Shown: one piece after another, positions 51,351 to 60,150 of the stretch | Numbering within the stretch: position 1 is the stretch's first letter | Layout: every line of letters starts with the position of its first letter | NCBI GenBank assembly: GCA_944384905.1 | Contig: CALWVE010000031.1 | Coordinates: forward strand, 62,001-126,000 | Source: an uncultured Clostridia bacterium | Lineage (GTDB): Bacteria; Bacillota; Clostridia; Oscillospirales; Acutalibacteraceae | Length of the DNA stretch: 64,000 nt | Reading direction: 5' to 3' | Program-made: the position numbers and the translations under genes | Notes under the pieces: generated by a model | What the model was told of the DNA's origin: nothing | What the model saw: the letters and a program-made list of their open reading frames with translations, nothing else | The model's database searches: none

Positions 51351-53072
51351 TCATTTTCCCTCCTTGGCAAACTGAGACTGATAAATCTCCTGATAAACTT
51401 CGCAGTTTTCCAAAAGTTCATCGTGTGTCCCGATTCCGCATACCTGACCGTCATCCAGTACGATAATCTGATCCGCATGACGGATAGAGGAGGTGCGCTG
51501 CGAAACGATAAAGACCGTGGGGCTGTTTTCCATTTCCCGAATTGCCTTGCGCAGTCGGGCGTCGGTAGCAAAGTCAAGTGCCGAGGCGCTGTCATCCAGA
51601 ATCAGAATTTCGGGATTGCGAACCAGCGCACGTGCAATCGTCAAACGCTGACGCTGACCACCGGAAAGGTTTTTACCGTTCTGCTCAACCGGCGCTTCCA
51701 AGCCGCCTTCTTTTCCGGAAACAATCTCTTTTGCCTGAGAAACTTCCAGCGCTCGGTCGATATCCGCCTGCGTAGCATCCGGATTGCCCCAAAGCAGGTT
51801 TTCACGAATCGTTCCCTTAAACAAAACGGCTTTCTGGGGGACAACACCGATCTTGCGGCGCAGCTCGTCCGCATCAAAGGATTTCACATCCCGTCCGTCT
51901 ACCAAAACCATACCGCTTGTTGCATCATAAAAATGGGGAATCAGGTTTACCAGAGAAGTTTTACCCGAACCGGTACCGCCGATAATACCAATCGTCTGGC
52001 CCGGCTCAGCACGGAAATGAACATTCGTCAAAGAATCATCGCCGGCGCCATGATAGCGCAGATTCACATGACGGAATTCCACTTTAGCGGCATTCGGCTC
52101 TGCTTTCGTCTGTTCTGTCTTTTCCAAACTCGAGGAAAGTTCCAACACAGACTGCACTCGATTGGCGCAGGCCAAAGCTTTCGTGATGGAAATAATCAGG
52201 CTGGCCAGTTTAATCAGCTCAACCAGAATCTGAGACATGTAATTATAAAGCGCAACCACGTCGCCCTGATTCAGATTTCCGCTGTTTACCTGCAAAGCGC
52301 CGGTATAAACGAGTACCACAACGGCGAGGTTAATCAATACATATGTCAGCGGATTCATCAATGCGGAAATCTTGCCAACAAACTGCTGCAAACGATTCAG
52401 ACGGTTATTGCGGGAATCGAATTCATCGATTTCGCTTTCTTCCTTGCAGAACGCGCGCACAACACGAACACCCGTCAGATTTTCACGGGTTGCGCTCAAT
52501 ACGCGATCCAGCGCCTGCTGAACTTTTTTGTAAAGGGGCATGGTCCACAGCATGATGCCGAACACAACAATCGACAGCAACGGAATGGCCACCGCAAAAA
52601 TAAGCGCCGAGCGCACATCGATTGTAAACGCCATCACCATAGCGCCGAAAACAATAAACGGCGAACGCAAAAACAACCGCAAAACCAGGTTCACGCCGTT
52701 CTGCACCTGGTTCACGTCGCTGGTCATACGGGTAATGAGGGTAGAGGTTCCCACCGTATCCAGTTCTGAATAAGACAAGCCCTGAATCTTGGCAAACAAG
52801 GCATGTCTCAATTTGGTGGAAAAACCAACTGCGGCTCGCGCGGCAAAATACTGCGCCGTAATCGCGCACACCAGCCCCACGATCCCTTGTACCACCAAAA
52901 GGCCGCACATCATCAAAATGTAACCGGTATCCCGATTTGCAATACCAACATTGATGATCTGCGCAATAATCAGCGGCACAATCAAATCAAAAGATGCCTC
53001 GAGCAGCTTGAACAAGGGCGCAAAGAAAGACTCTTTTTTATAGTCTTTCATGTAAACTAACAGCTTGCGCAT
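51351..53072 (-). CDS. ABC exporter half-transporter, degenerate-site subunit (pair 2)
   Basis: 573 residues: six membrane helices (about 15-300) and an ABC ATPase with Walker A GGTGSGKTS and normal signature LSGGQRQR. Walker B ends ILILDDSASALD (Asp replacing Glu) and the switch His is Gln (VSQRTSS), matching the degenerate subunit of pair 1. GGGGGAG lies just before ATG 53072. No regulator gene is adjacent, unlike pair 1. Confidence 0.92.
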   Translation of the reverse strand: MRKLLVYMKDYKKESFFAPLFKLLEASFDLIVPLIIAQIINVGIANRDTGYILMMCGLLVVQGIVGLVCAITAQYFAARAAVGFSTKLRHALFAKIQGLSYSELDTVGTSTLITRMTSDVNQVQNGVNLVLRLFLRSPFIVFGAMVMAFTIDVRSALIFAVAIPLLSIVVFGIMLWTMPLYKKVQQALDRVLSATRENLTGVRVVRAFCKEESEIDEFDSRNNRLNRLQQFVGKISALMNPLTYVLINLAVVVLVYTGALQVNSGNLNQGDVVALYNYMSQILVELIKLASLIISITKALACANRVQSVLELSSSLEKTEQTKAEPNAAKVEFRHVNLRYHGAGDDSLTNVHFRAEPGQTIGIIGGTGSGKTSLVNLIPHFYDATSGMVLVDGRDVKSFDADELRRKIGVVPQKAVLFKGTIRENLLWGNPDATQADIDRALEVSQAKEIVSGKEGGLEAPVEQNGKNLSGGQRQRLTIARALVRNPEILILDDSASALDFATDARLRKAIREMENSPTVFIVSQRTSSIRHADQIIVLDDGQVCGIGTHDELLENCEVYQEIYQSQFAKEGK

Positions 53073-53110
53073 AAGACTCCCCCTAAAAAGATTCAAATGT
53101 CAACTAAAAA

Positions 53111-53139
53111 AGTATACCACAAATTTCTTCGATTGAAAA
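53111..53139 (-). promoter_or_regulatory. Extended -10 promoter of the second ABC exporter pair
   Basis: On the minus strand TGG-TATACT (-10 at 53111-53116 with TG extension) and a weak TTTTCA (53134-53139) 17 bases upstream. Confidence 0.65.
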
Positions 53140-53165
53140 TACTTGTTTGCTCATTTACAGAAAGA

Positions 53166-53193
53166 AAACTGCCACAGCAGACTGTGACAGTTT
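53166..53193 (-). terminator. Terminator of the three-adaptor export operon
   Basis: AAACTG.CACAG pairs with CTGTG.CAGTTT around a four-base loop; leftward it is followed by TCTTTC. Confidence 0.8.
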
Positions 53194-53203
53194 CATCATC
53201 TCA

Positions 53204-54151
53204 TCAGGACTCCGATCGTGGAAGATCTTCGGCTTCCAGAATAATGCGGCCGTTTTCCTGAACAATTCGCACGCGGTTATTGGTAACGCCGATCGCTTCG
53301 AGCTGTTCCCGCGGGATCTGCAAACGCCCTGCGCGATCCAAAACCGCAAATTCATCATGAACCTCATTCTCAAGCGTAACGCCCGGATCTTCCGCAAAGT
53401 GTCCGATGTGCTCCAAACGCTCCGCATAGCTTTGTTTCATGATCATTTCACTGCTGGTTTTTCCGTCTCGAATCGAAACCACACGATTCACACGCTTAGC
53501 CAACAGGCGGTCATGCGTAACGATGATAATGGTTAGCCCCAACTGCCGGTTCAAATCACGGAACACATCCAAAATGTAGCTGGCCGAGCGGGCATCAACA
53601 GCACCGGTCGGTTCATCCGCCAGCAAAAGTTTGGGATTATTGGCCAGAGCAATGGCGATGGCTACGCGCTGTTGTTCGCCGCCCGAAAGCTCACTCAAAC
53701 GATTGTTTTTTCGATGCGCGATGCCAACCATCTCCAGAAGTTCTAAAGCTCTTGCGTCCTGATTGTGCTGGTTTGTCAGCATCATCGGCATTTTTACATT
53801 TTCAAGGGCCGTGAGATAAGGAAGCAGGTTGCGGGCATTATTCTGCCATACAAAGCCAACCGTATTACGCTTGTAATCCACCAGCTGCGGCTGTGTAAGC
53901 TTAAACAGGTCTTTTCCATCCACATACAAACGCCCGGCCGAAGGACGGTCTAAGCCACCGATCATATTTAAAAAGGTGGATTTACCGCTGCCGGAGTTTC
54001 CGATAATGGCCATCAGCTCACCGTAGGCCACATCCAGTTCCAATCCCTGCAAAGCCAGCACTTCAATATCGGTTGTCTTATAAATCTTAACCAGATTCTC
54101 GCAGACAATAATGTTCTCACTAATTCGTTTTTCCAGATCGTTTTCAGCCAT
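53204..54151 (-). CDS. MacB/LolD-type ABC ATPase with C-terminal AbrB-like domain
   Basis: 315-residue export ATPase. Residues about 15-230 are a MacB-type ABC domain: Walker [10 protein letters not shown], signature LSGGEQQR, Walker [13 protein letters not shown], switch VTHD, all intact. After a connector (about 230-268), the last 46 residues ([20 protein letters not shown] onward) look like a SpoVT/AbrB swapped-hairpin unit, with the Gly-Arg-x-x-Ile-Pro core. Such domains bind DNA or form dimers; its role here is unknown. The start is uncertain: GGAGG is 15 bases before the ATG. It overlaps the preceding ATPase gene by eight bases and ends the six-gene operon. Confidence 0.82.
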   Translation of the reverse strand: MAENDLEKRISENIIVCENLVKIYKTTDIEVLALQGLELDVAYGELMAIIGNSGSGKSTFLNMIGGLDRPSAGRLYVDGKDLFKLTQPQLVDYKRNTVGFVWQNNARNLLPYLTALENVKMPMMLTNQHNQDARALELLEMVGIAHRKNNRLSELSGGEQQRVAIAIALANNPKLLLADEPTGAVDARSASYILDVFRDLNRQLGLTIIIVTHDRLLAKRVNRVVSIRDGKTSSEMIMKQSYAERLEHIGHFAEDPGVTLENEVHDEFAVLDRAGRLQIPREQLEAIGVTNNRVRIVQENGRIILEAEDLPRSES

Positions 54152-54818
54152 GAATAAATGCACCGTCCTCCAGTTCATACACCCGGTCGCCGATTTCCAT
54201 CAGTCCGGTATCATGAGTTGTCATGACAAATGTGAGCTGTTCCTGCGCACACAAATCCTTAAAAATTCGAACAACCTGAAGTCCTGTCGTCGTATCCAGT
54301 TCGGCCGTCGGTTCATCCGCGAAGACAACCGAAGGCTTATGGGCGATGGCGCGCGCGATCGCCACGCGCTGTTGCTCACCGCCCGAAAGTTCCTGCGGCA
54401 TATGGTTCATACGCGCGCCCAAGCCTACCATTTTTAGGCATTCTTCTGCACGGGCACGACGATCGCCGGGGTATTTGGCCAGACGCAGCGCAAATTCCAC
54501 ATTCTCATAAGCAGACATAATGGGGATCAACGCAACCGATTGAAAGACAAAACCGATTTTCTGCCGACGGAGCAAACTGCGCTGGTTTTCGTTCAGCTTA
54601 CAGATATCCTTGCCCTCGAACAATACTTCGCCTTCCGTGGGCAAATCCAGCGCCCCCAGAATATTCATCAACGTCGTTTTGCCAGAACCGGAACGTCCGC
54701 GAAGTAAGGTGAGCGCACCTTTTTGAATTTCCAGATCCACGCCTTTCAGCGCATAGAACAAGCCGTCGCCGGAGGGGAAGGCACGCTTAACATTTTGAGC
54801 AGTAATGATGTTTTCCAT
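54144..54818 (-). CDS. MacB/LolD-type ABC ATPase
   Basis: 224 residues, one ABC ATPase domain with Walker [10 protein letters not shown] near 40, signature [14 protein letters not shown] near 141, Walker [13 protein letters not shown] and switch TTHD. It is the standard-length member of this family and powers an FtsX-type permease. It is clearly different in sequence from the second ATPase of the operon, suggesting a heterodimer. AAGGAGG precedes the ATG, 12 bases after the permease stop. Confidence 0.92.
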   Translation of the reverse strand: MENIITAQNVKRAFPSGDGLFYALKGVDLEIQKGALTLLRGRSGSGKTTLMNILGALDLPTEGEVLFEGKDICKLNENQRSLLRRQKIGFVFQSVALIPIMSAYENVEFALRLAKYPGDRRARAEECLKMVGLGARMNHMPQELSGGEQQRVAIARAIAHKPSVVFADEPTAELDTTTGLQVVRIFKDLCAQEQLTFVMTTHDTGLMEIGDRVYELEDGAFIHG

Positions 54819-54829
54819 AGAGCGCCTCC

Positions 54830-57589
54830 TTAATCTTCACCCAGCTTCAAAGCCTGAGAAATTTTAATTCTGGAAACGATGCGTGCGATTACACCCAGGC
54901 AAGCCAGAATCATGATTCCGATTACCACGCAAAGCCGGATCAGGTCGCCAATTTGAGAAACCGGCTCCATCGGGATAAACTGCTGTTCCGGCAGGTAAGC
55001 TGCCTGTACCAGCGGGACAAATATTTTGGAAGAAAGAATACCCGCCACAAAGCCGATCACAACGGCTGTTCCCGAAATCAGTACCTGCTCGCTGACCAGC
55101 ATGGTAATAATTCCGCGCATATTCATACCCATAGCGCGGAAAATACCAAATTGCAGCGTACGCGACTGGATAGAGAGAATCCAATAGATCAGGAAACCGA
55201 CGGTACACAATAGCAAAATGACAATAAAGTTGGTGGTAAGCATACCGTTCGTACCCTGGAATACGGGATCGTTTTTCAGATCGATAAATGAAGCGCTGGC
55301 ATCTGAGAAGGTCTGGAAATACAGGTTGTTTTCCTGCGCATAGGTATAAATGGAAGAAGTAGAATCTTCAAAATCCATCCAGACCTCATAGGGCAGCACA
55401 CCGCCGATCGACTGCAAATAAGCCAAATTAGCAACAACCAGGAAATTATCTTCCTTTGTTCCGTCTTCTTTTTGCGTGTAGGGGTAATAGCCCGGCCAGT
55501 AATCTACAAATCCGTAAATCGTACCCGTATAACTGTTGCCGTATTTATCCGTATACGTCAGTGTATCGCCGATGTTATAACCCAACGGATTGCGGTAATT
55601 GGAAGATACCAGGATAGCGTCGGGGCTCTGCGCCATGGCGTTGAGATAATGATACCAATGTTCGGGCAAAAGAGAAGTTTTAAACCATGCCGTTTCGCCG
55701 AACTCCTTGGTTTCAATTCCCATCAGCGTCATGCGGGTTTTAAAGTCTTCACCCGATTTTTTCGTTTCACCGGGGCTGAAGAATACTTTTGTAGCCGATT
55801 GTACGCCTTCCAATTCGGTATACTTTGAAAACAGCGGTTCCGTATACGTTTGTGAAGATTCATTGCCCACCCAAGCTTCCATAGCTCGAACGTCGCAGCC
55901 GTTGTAGTAATAAATCTGATCTTCGTTGTTGGTGTTGATAGAACGGGCCGTATCCGCATTGAAAATTCCAAGCGCAATCGTCAGAACCAGGAACAGCATG
56001 ATAAAAGTCTGGCTGTTTTTCGTGCGGACAACCCGCTGGAAAGAAGCATACAAAGCCGGGCTCCATTTTTTCTTGCCGATGAAAAAGACAAGATGGATCA
56101 GATAGGGGATCAGCCGAATTCCCAATAATCCAACACCGATAATAAACAGGGAAGAGCTGAAATACAACAGCAAATCAAGCTGCTGTGCGCCACCTTGACT
56201 CCGATAACCCTGATAGGCGTAAATGGAATACAAGGAAACGATGATTAAGATAACATCCAACCCACATTTTTGCCACCACGGCATGGTGCTTTTACGCTGT
56301 TTGCGTACCTTTTGCGCAACAATCGAAACATTTGCATGACGAATAGCCGGAATAACCATCGTCGCACAAGCGATCAGCATGGCGGCCAAAGCAAACACAA
56401 TCGTTTCCCAAGTAAGCGAAACCGGCAGCGCCGCACGCTGTACGAACTCCAGGAACGCGTTGGATGCGCCCAGCATCATACAAATCAAAAATGCCAGCGG
56501 AATACCCAACACCAAACCTGCGCCGGAAAGCATCAGACCTTGTATGAGATAAAGCTGTAAAATCTGCTTTTTAGACGCACCTCGACTTTTGATAACCGAT
56601 ATTTCATTTTCTTCCAGTTCAATCAACTGGCGAGATACCATGAAAATAAAAGCGCAAACCAAAACCAGAATCGGAGCCTGCAAAATCAGCAAAGTGATAT
56701 CCAGCTGAGCCGCATTGGCTTCGTAATTTTCAATATACGGCACCAATTTTTGCCGGAAAGTTCCCTCGAATTCGGTTTCAAGCGCCGTAATCTGATTGAT
56801 AACATGGGGAACATCTGCTCTTTTTAATCCGGTATAATCCAAATAGATGTACCACCAGGACGAAATACCATACGGATAGCTTTCATTCGCAACAAACAAC
56901 TCGTCAAACAAAGCTTCGTTCATCACCAGATAAGAGCAAAGCTGAAGCGGGGAAGAACTCCAATACAGGTCAGATCCTTCTTTTGCGCGGTAAATACCTA
57001 CGATTTTTGCCTGATAGGTTTTATCTTCCGTATCGCCGATATACAGATTCGTTAAATCAAGTACATCGTTCTCCAGTAAATCGTACTGTTTCATCATGCG
57101 CTCGCTGACAATTATTTCGATGATGTTTCCATCTACCAACGTATCTGAGCACATTCTGCCGGTAATAAATTCAATATTGTTCTCGATATCAATCCGTTTT
57201 CCCAACGAGAAATTCTGTGGATCCGTTCTCCTTCCCATTTGAGAAAGCGTTTTAACAGAAGAAACATACCGTTCCTCCACCAACAGCTGCTGCGGCATCC
57301 GCAAAGTTTTGTAAAGGTCTTGAGCGGCTTGTTCCGTACGGTGCAGTTTCTGAACACTTTCAGAACTAATAACCGATTTGGAGATACTGCTCATCAAGGT
57401 AAATGAAGTGGGGTTGATGTTGTCTTCGGTAATGGCACGGCTCAAGTTCTGTGTGAGCGTTTTCTGCAAAACCGCATTGGAATACAGCGGATTGCTGGCC
57501 GTAATAGCCACCATCAGAATGTTACCGATCAACAAGCAGAGCGCCATCCAGCGCTTGCTGAGAAGTTTATGAAAAATGAAACGAAACAT
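54830..57589 (-). CDS. Large FtsX-type ABC permease with two FtsX units
   Basis: 919 residues. Membrane helix 1 near 12-30, an extracellular domain (about 35-295), then a first three-helix FtsX unit (about 298-440, with ENEISVIKSRGASKKQILQ). Three further helices (about 455-560), a second extracellular domain (about 560-785) and a second FtsX unit (about 790-905, with LQFGIFRAMGMNMRGI) complete it: ten helices in all. It is a single-chain pseudo-dimer, where MacB-type permeases have four helices and dimerise. It should couple with the two ATPases and the three adaptors. GAAAGGAGGG precedes the ATG. Confidence 0.88.
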   Translation of the reverse strand: MFRFIFHKLLSKRWMALCLLIGNILMVAITASNPLYSNAVLQKTLTQNLSRAITEDNINPTSFTLMSSISKSVISSESVQKLHRTEQAAQDLYKTLRMPQQLLVEERYVSSVKTLSQMGRRTDPQNFSLGKRIDIENNIEFITGRMCSDTLVDGNIIEIIVSERMMKQYDLLENDVLDLTNLYIGDTEDKTYQAKIVGIYRAKEGSDLYWSSSPLQLCSYLVMNEALFDELFVANESYPYGISSWWYIYLDYTGLKRADVPHVINQITALETEFEGTFRQKLVPYIENYEANAAQLDITLLILQAPILVLVCAFIFMVSRQLIELEENEISVIKSRGASKKQILQLYLIQGLMLSGAGLVLGIPLAFLICMMLGASNAFLEFVQRAALPVSLTWETIVFALAAMLIACATMVIPAIRHANVSIVAQKVRKQRKSTMPWWQKCGLDVILIIVSLYSIYAYQGYRSQGGAQQLDLLLYFSSSLFIIGVGLLGIRLIPYLIHLVFFIGKKKWSPALYASFQRVVRTKNSQTFIMLFLVLTIALGIFNADTARSINTNNEDQIYYYNGCDVRAMEAWVGNESSQTYTEPLFSKYTELEGVQSATKVFFSPGETKKSGEDFKTRMTLMGIETKEFGETAWFKTSLLPEHWYHYLNAMAQSPDAILVSSNYRNPLGYNIGDTLTYTDKYGNSYTGTIYGFVDYWPGYYPYTQKEDGTKEDNFLVVANLAYLQSIGGVLPYEVWMDFEDSTSSIYTYAQENNLYFQTFSDASASFIDLKNDPVFQGTNGMLTTNFIVILLLCTVGFLIYWILSIQSRTLQFGIFRAMGMNMRGIITMLVSEQVLISGTAVVIGFVAGILSSKIFVPLVQAAYLPEQQFIPMEPVSQIGDLIRLCVVIGIMILACLGVIARIVSRIKISQALKLGED

Positions 57590-57605
57590 GTACGGCGCCC
57601 TCCTT

Positions 57606-58778
57606 TCAATAATTCAAAACAACACAATCGCCTTCATCCAAGCCGTCAAACACGCAGGTCTGACTGTTGTTACTGGGACCGGCCAGTATATTTCGTCTGC
57701 TAATGCTGCCGTCCTCGCCTTTCAGATAAACCCATCCTGTCCGCGTTGTTACAGAACTGTCTTCAGCATTTGTGTCGAAATGGATAGCGGAAGTAGAAAC
57801 CAAAGCCGTGTTCTGAATTCGTACCGAAACACCGCGAACAGCAAGTGTAAGATCGGTAAACGATTTTTGATTATCGCGACAATAAGTAAGCAGGGAATTC
57901 AAAGCAGCTTGATCATCTATGGAAACATAGATGCATTCCTGCAGTCCACCTTCGCCGCTGCCTTCCATAATTCCATGGGGGGAAGCCGCAACATGACCGG
58001 ACGATTTAAAATCAACGCCGGCGGCAGTAGCATAAATCTCAACCGGCATGCCGTACAGGAATTTCTGGTATTCCATGTCCATGCAGCGAACCAGGACCTT
58101 ATCCGTGCTATATAAGGTAAACAAAGGTGTACCTTTCGGCGTTTCTGTTCCTACAACGGTATTTTCCGGCACACTGGCTATCACACCGTCTACCGGCGCA
58201 CGAACCAGAAGCGGCTGGCTGTATTTTGTCAGCTCGTCAACTTGTTCCTTCAGCTGATCAATTTTCTGCTGCTGGTTAGCTTGATACGTTTGTTTTTCGA
58301 GCTGAAGCGTTTCCAGTTCCAATTCGGCAATTTTTCTGTCTTCGCCCGAAAGCGTTTCAATCTCAGCCTGTTTCGCGGCTAATTTGCTGTCGTGCTGGCT
58401 CAATTCATTCTCATAGCTTTTCTGAGCCTGTTCATATTCCAACCTGGCTGTTTTCAGATCGGTAGGATCGCTATCAAACGTGTATTTAGCCAGAATATCG
58501 CCTGCTTTTACAGTAGCGCCTCTTTTGACCTGAATTTCTTCAGCCAATACGGCGCCGTCCTCTTCCATCGTTACAGCTTCGCTGTTCAGAAAATACAGGT
58601 TACCTGCCGTAGCAATCGTTTTTTCAAATGTACCGAAAGAAACGGTTTCTTCCTGATAAACGGTTTCCTGTTTCTGAGGCATCTGATCGGGAATACCGAT
58701 TTCATCGGTGCTCGGCTTAGCCGAACAGCCACAAAGAAACAAACAAAGCAGAGCAGCTGCCCATTTACGGTTTCGCAT
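57606..58778 (-). CDS. HlyD-like membrane-fusion lipoprotein, third of three
   Basis: 390 residues. Signal peptide with lipobox FLCGC; lipidation at Cys 18. Then a lipoyl-like half (EIQVKRGATVKAGDILAKYTF), a helical hairpin (about 105-190, with long Gln/Glu/Lys heptads), the second lipoyl half (VRAPVDGVIASVPENTVVGT) and beta-barrel regions. The tail ends SQTCVFDGLDEGDCVVLNY. Adaptors of this kind hold the permease ectodomain; in a Gram-positive cell there is no outer-membrane partner. GGAAGGAG precedes the ATG, and it overlaps the second adaptor by 14 bases. Confidence 0.87.
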   Translation of the reverse strand: MRNRKWAAALLCLFLCGCSAKPSTDEIGIPDQMPQKQETVYQEETVSFGTFEKTIATAGNLYFLNSEAVTMEEDGAVLAEEIQVKRGATVKAGDILAKYTFDSDPTDLKTARLEYEQAQKSYENELSQHDSKLAAKQAEIETLSGEDRKIAELELETLQLEKQTYQANQQQKIDQLKEQVDELTKYSQPLLVRAPVDGVIASVPENTVVGTETPKGTPLFTLYSTDKVLVRCMDMEYQKFLYGMPVEIYATAAGVDFKSSGHVAASPHGIMEGSGEGGLQECIYVSIDDQAALNSLLTYCRDNQKSFTDLTLAVRGVSVRIQNTALVSTSAIHFDTNAEDSSVTTRTGWVYLKGEDGSISRRNILAGPSNNSQTCVFDGLDEGDCVVLNY

Positions 58779-60150
58779 AAATCAGATCTCCTTCCTGCAA
58801 CCCCGATCGGATTTCGACCCGGACAGCGCCTGTTTGACCCAGTTCCACATAAACTTTTTCCCGTTCACTGCCGTTCATTTTATAAACAAAATAACCGGTA
58901 TCGTAGAATGTACAGCCCGTTGGTACAGTCAGAACGTCTTCGGCAACATTGTACTTAAAGCACAAAACCGCCATGCCCGCCTGTGCATGAGCCTTTTTAT
59001 CTTTGAGCTCATAACGGGTTTTCAGCGATTTACCTTCCATAGCGCGGGTGGAATCTTCCTGCACATCGTTTTCGAGCGGAACCACATCGTATTCTTTGCC
59101 GTCGATAATCGCATAAATTCGTTCATAAGAAGCAAGCATAGCAGGGGAAATCCGCTCGGATTCCAATTGAAGCTTGCTGTTGTTCGCAAACAAAGCAACG
59201 GTTGTCTCCGCGTTAATTTTCGGAGAGGCCTGCTGCAAAGGATCTGCCGCCGGACACATCCACAAAATTGTTCCGTCGCTTGGAGCATACAGCGTGTACG
59301 ATTCTTGTTCTTCTTTATATTCATCCAGAAGTTTCTGTTTGCCGGCTAAAGCCGCTTCCTGCGATTCCTGATTCTGGCTTAAAGTCAGCTGGTAGTTTTC
59401 AATCTCCAATTTTTTCAATTGAATATCATACTGAAGATCATTTCGTTTCTGCTCATTGGCTTCAGCATCCGCATCTGTTGCTGTATTCTGAGCAGTGGTT
59501 TGGAAAACAGCAAGATTTTGCGGTTCCAATTCTTCTTGTGAAGAATTGGGTTCAGAAGAGGGGAGACTTTCTTCAGACGAAGAAGATTCACCCGATTCAC
59601 TGCTTTCGGGTTTACTTTCTTCCGGCTGACTTTCCTCAGGCTGGCTCTCCTCGGGTTTACTCTCTTCAGGCTGGCTTTCTTCGGGCGGATCTTCCTTTTC
59701 GGGAATACTGGCCAGTTCTTTTTCCAGCTTGCTAAGCTGCAGCCGCGCGATTTCAATCTTAATTTCCGTCTTTCTGTTTGTGCGGGCATTCTCATCTTGA
59801 ACAGAAGCAATTTCTTCCTCTAAAGTCTCGATCTTCTCAACCAGATCACTGTCATCCAGTTTCATGATCGCTTCACCTTTTTTTACAGCGTCACCTGCGT
59901 CATAGTAAACCTCAGATAAATCCCCGCCAATTTGAAAGGCTAGTTCCTCCGTTTCGGGAACGACACTGGCCTGTACGGTTTGAAGCTGATAGACATCGTC
60001 TCTTGTAACTTCGGCTGTTCCGGGAATAATCTGAATCGTATCGAGAAGCGGCGGCACATCGCTGCCAAACTGACAGCCGCTCGCCGTCAAAGCCAGACAA
60101 ACAACCAAAGAAACAAGCAGACATCTTTTTTTAGCGACTGTTGTTGACAA
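58765..60150 (-). CDS. HlyD-like membrane-fusion lipoprotein, second of three, with acidic repeat
   Basis: About 461 residues. Lipobox TASGC ends the signal peptide. The lipoyl half LSEVYYDAGDAVKKGEAIMKL leads into a helical hairpin that is interrupted at its tip by a run of (P-E-E-S-Q/K) repeats and Ser/Glu-rich sequence (about 150-205), then returns through the second helix (about 225-285) to YTLYAPSDGTILW and the barrel. The insertion would put a flexible acidic segment at the hairpin tip, which faces the cell wall. The start is probably a TTG (60148-60150) eight bases after AGAAGG; a GTG at 60159 touches that site. It begins inside the first adaptor gene. Confidence 0.85.
   Translation of the reverse strand: MSTTVAKKRCLLVSLVVCLALTASGCQFGSDVPPLLDTIQIIPGTAEVTRDDVYQLQTVQASVVPETEELAFQIGGDLSEVYYDAGDAVKKGEAIMKLDDSDLVEKIETLEEEIASVQDENARTNRKTEIKIEIARLQLSKLEKELASIPEKEDPPEESQPEESKPEESQPEESQPEESKPESSESGESSSSEESLPSSEPNSSQEELEPQNLAVFQTTAQNTATDADAEANEQKRNDLQYDIQLKKLEIENYQLTLSQNQESQEAALAGKQKLLDEYKEEQESYTLYAPSDGTILWMCPAADPLQQASPKINAETTVALFANNSKLQLESERISPAMLASYERIYAIIDGKEYDVVPLENDVQEDSTRAMEGKSLKTRYELKDKKAHAQAGMAVLCFKYNVAEDVLTVPTGCTFYDTGYFVYKMNGSEREKVYVELGQTGAVRVEIRSGLQEGDLIYAKP
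59606..59695 (-). repeat. Six 15-base tandem units coding PEESQ/PEESK
   Basis: Units start at 59606, 59621, 59636, 59651, 59666 and 59681, each a variant of TCGGGTTTACTCTCT on the plus strand. They encode the acidic repeat in the second adaptor. Exact in-frame 15-base periodicity makes copy-number variation likely. Confidence 0.9.

Noticed and set aside
54151..54178. A longer start for the AbrB-tailed ATPase at 54178
   Set aside because: Those nine codons include the GGAGG that would serve the later ATG and lie inside the preceding ATPase gene, although the spacing of the later start is longer than usual.
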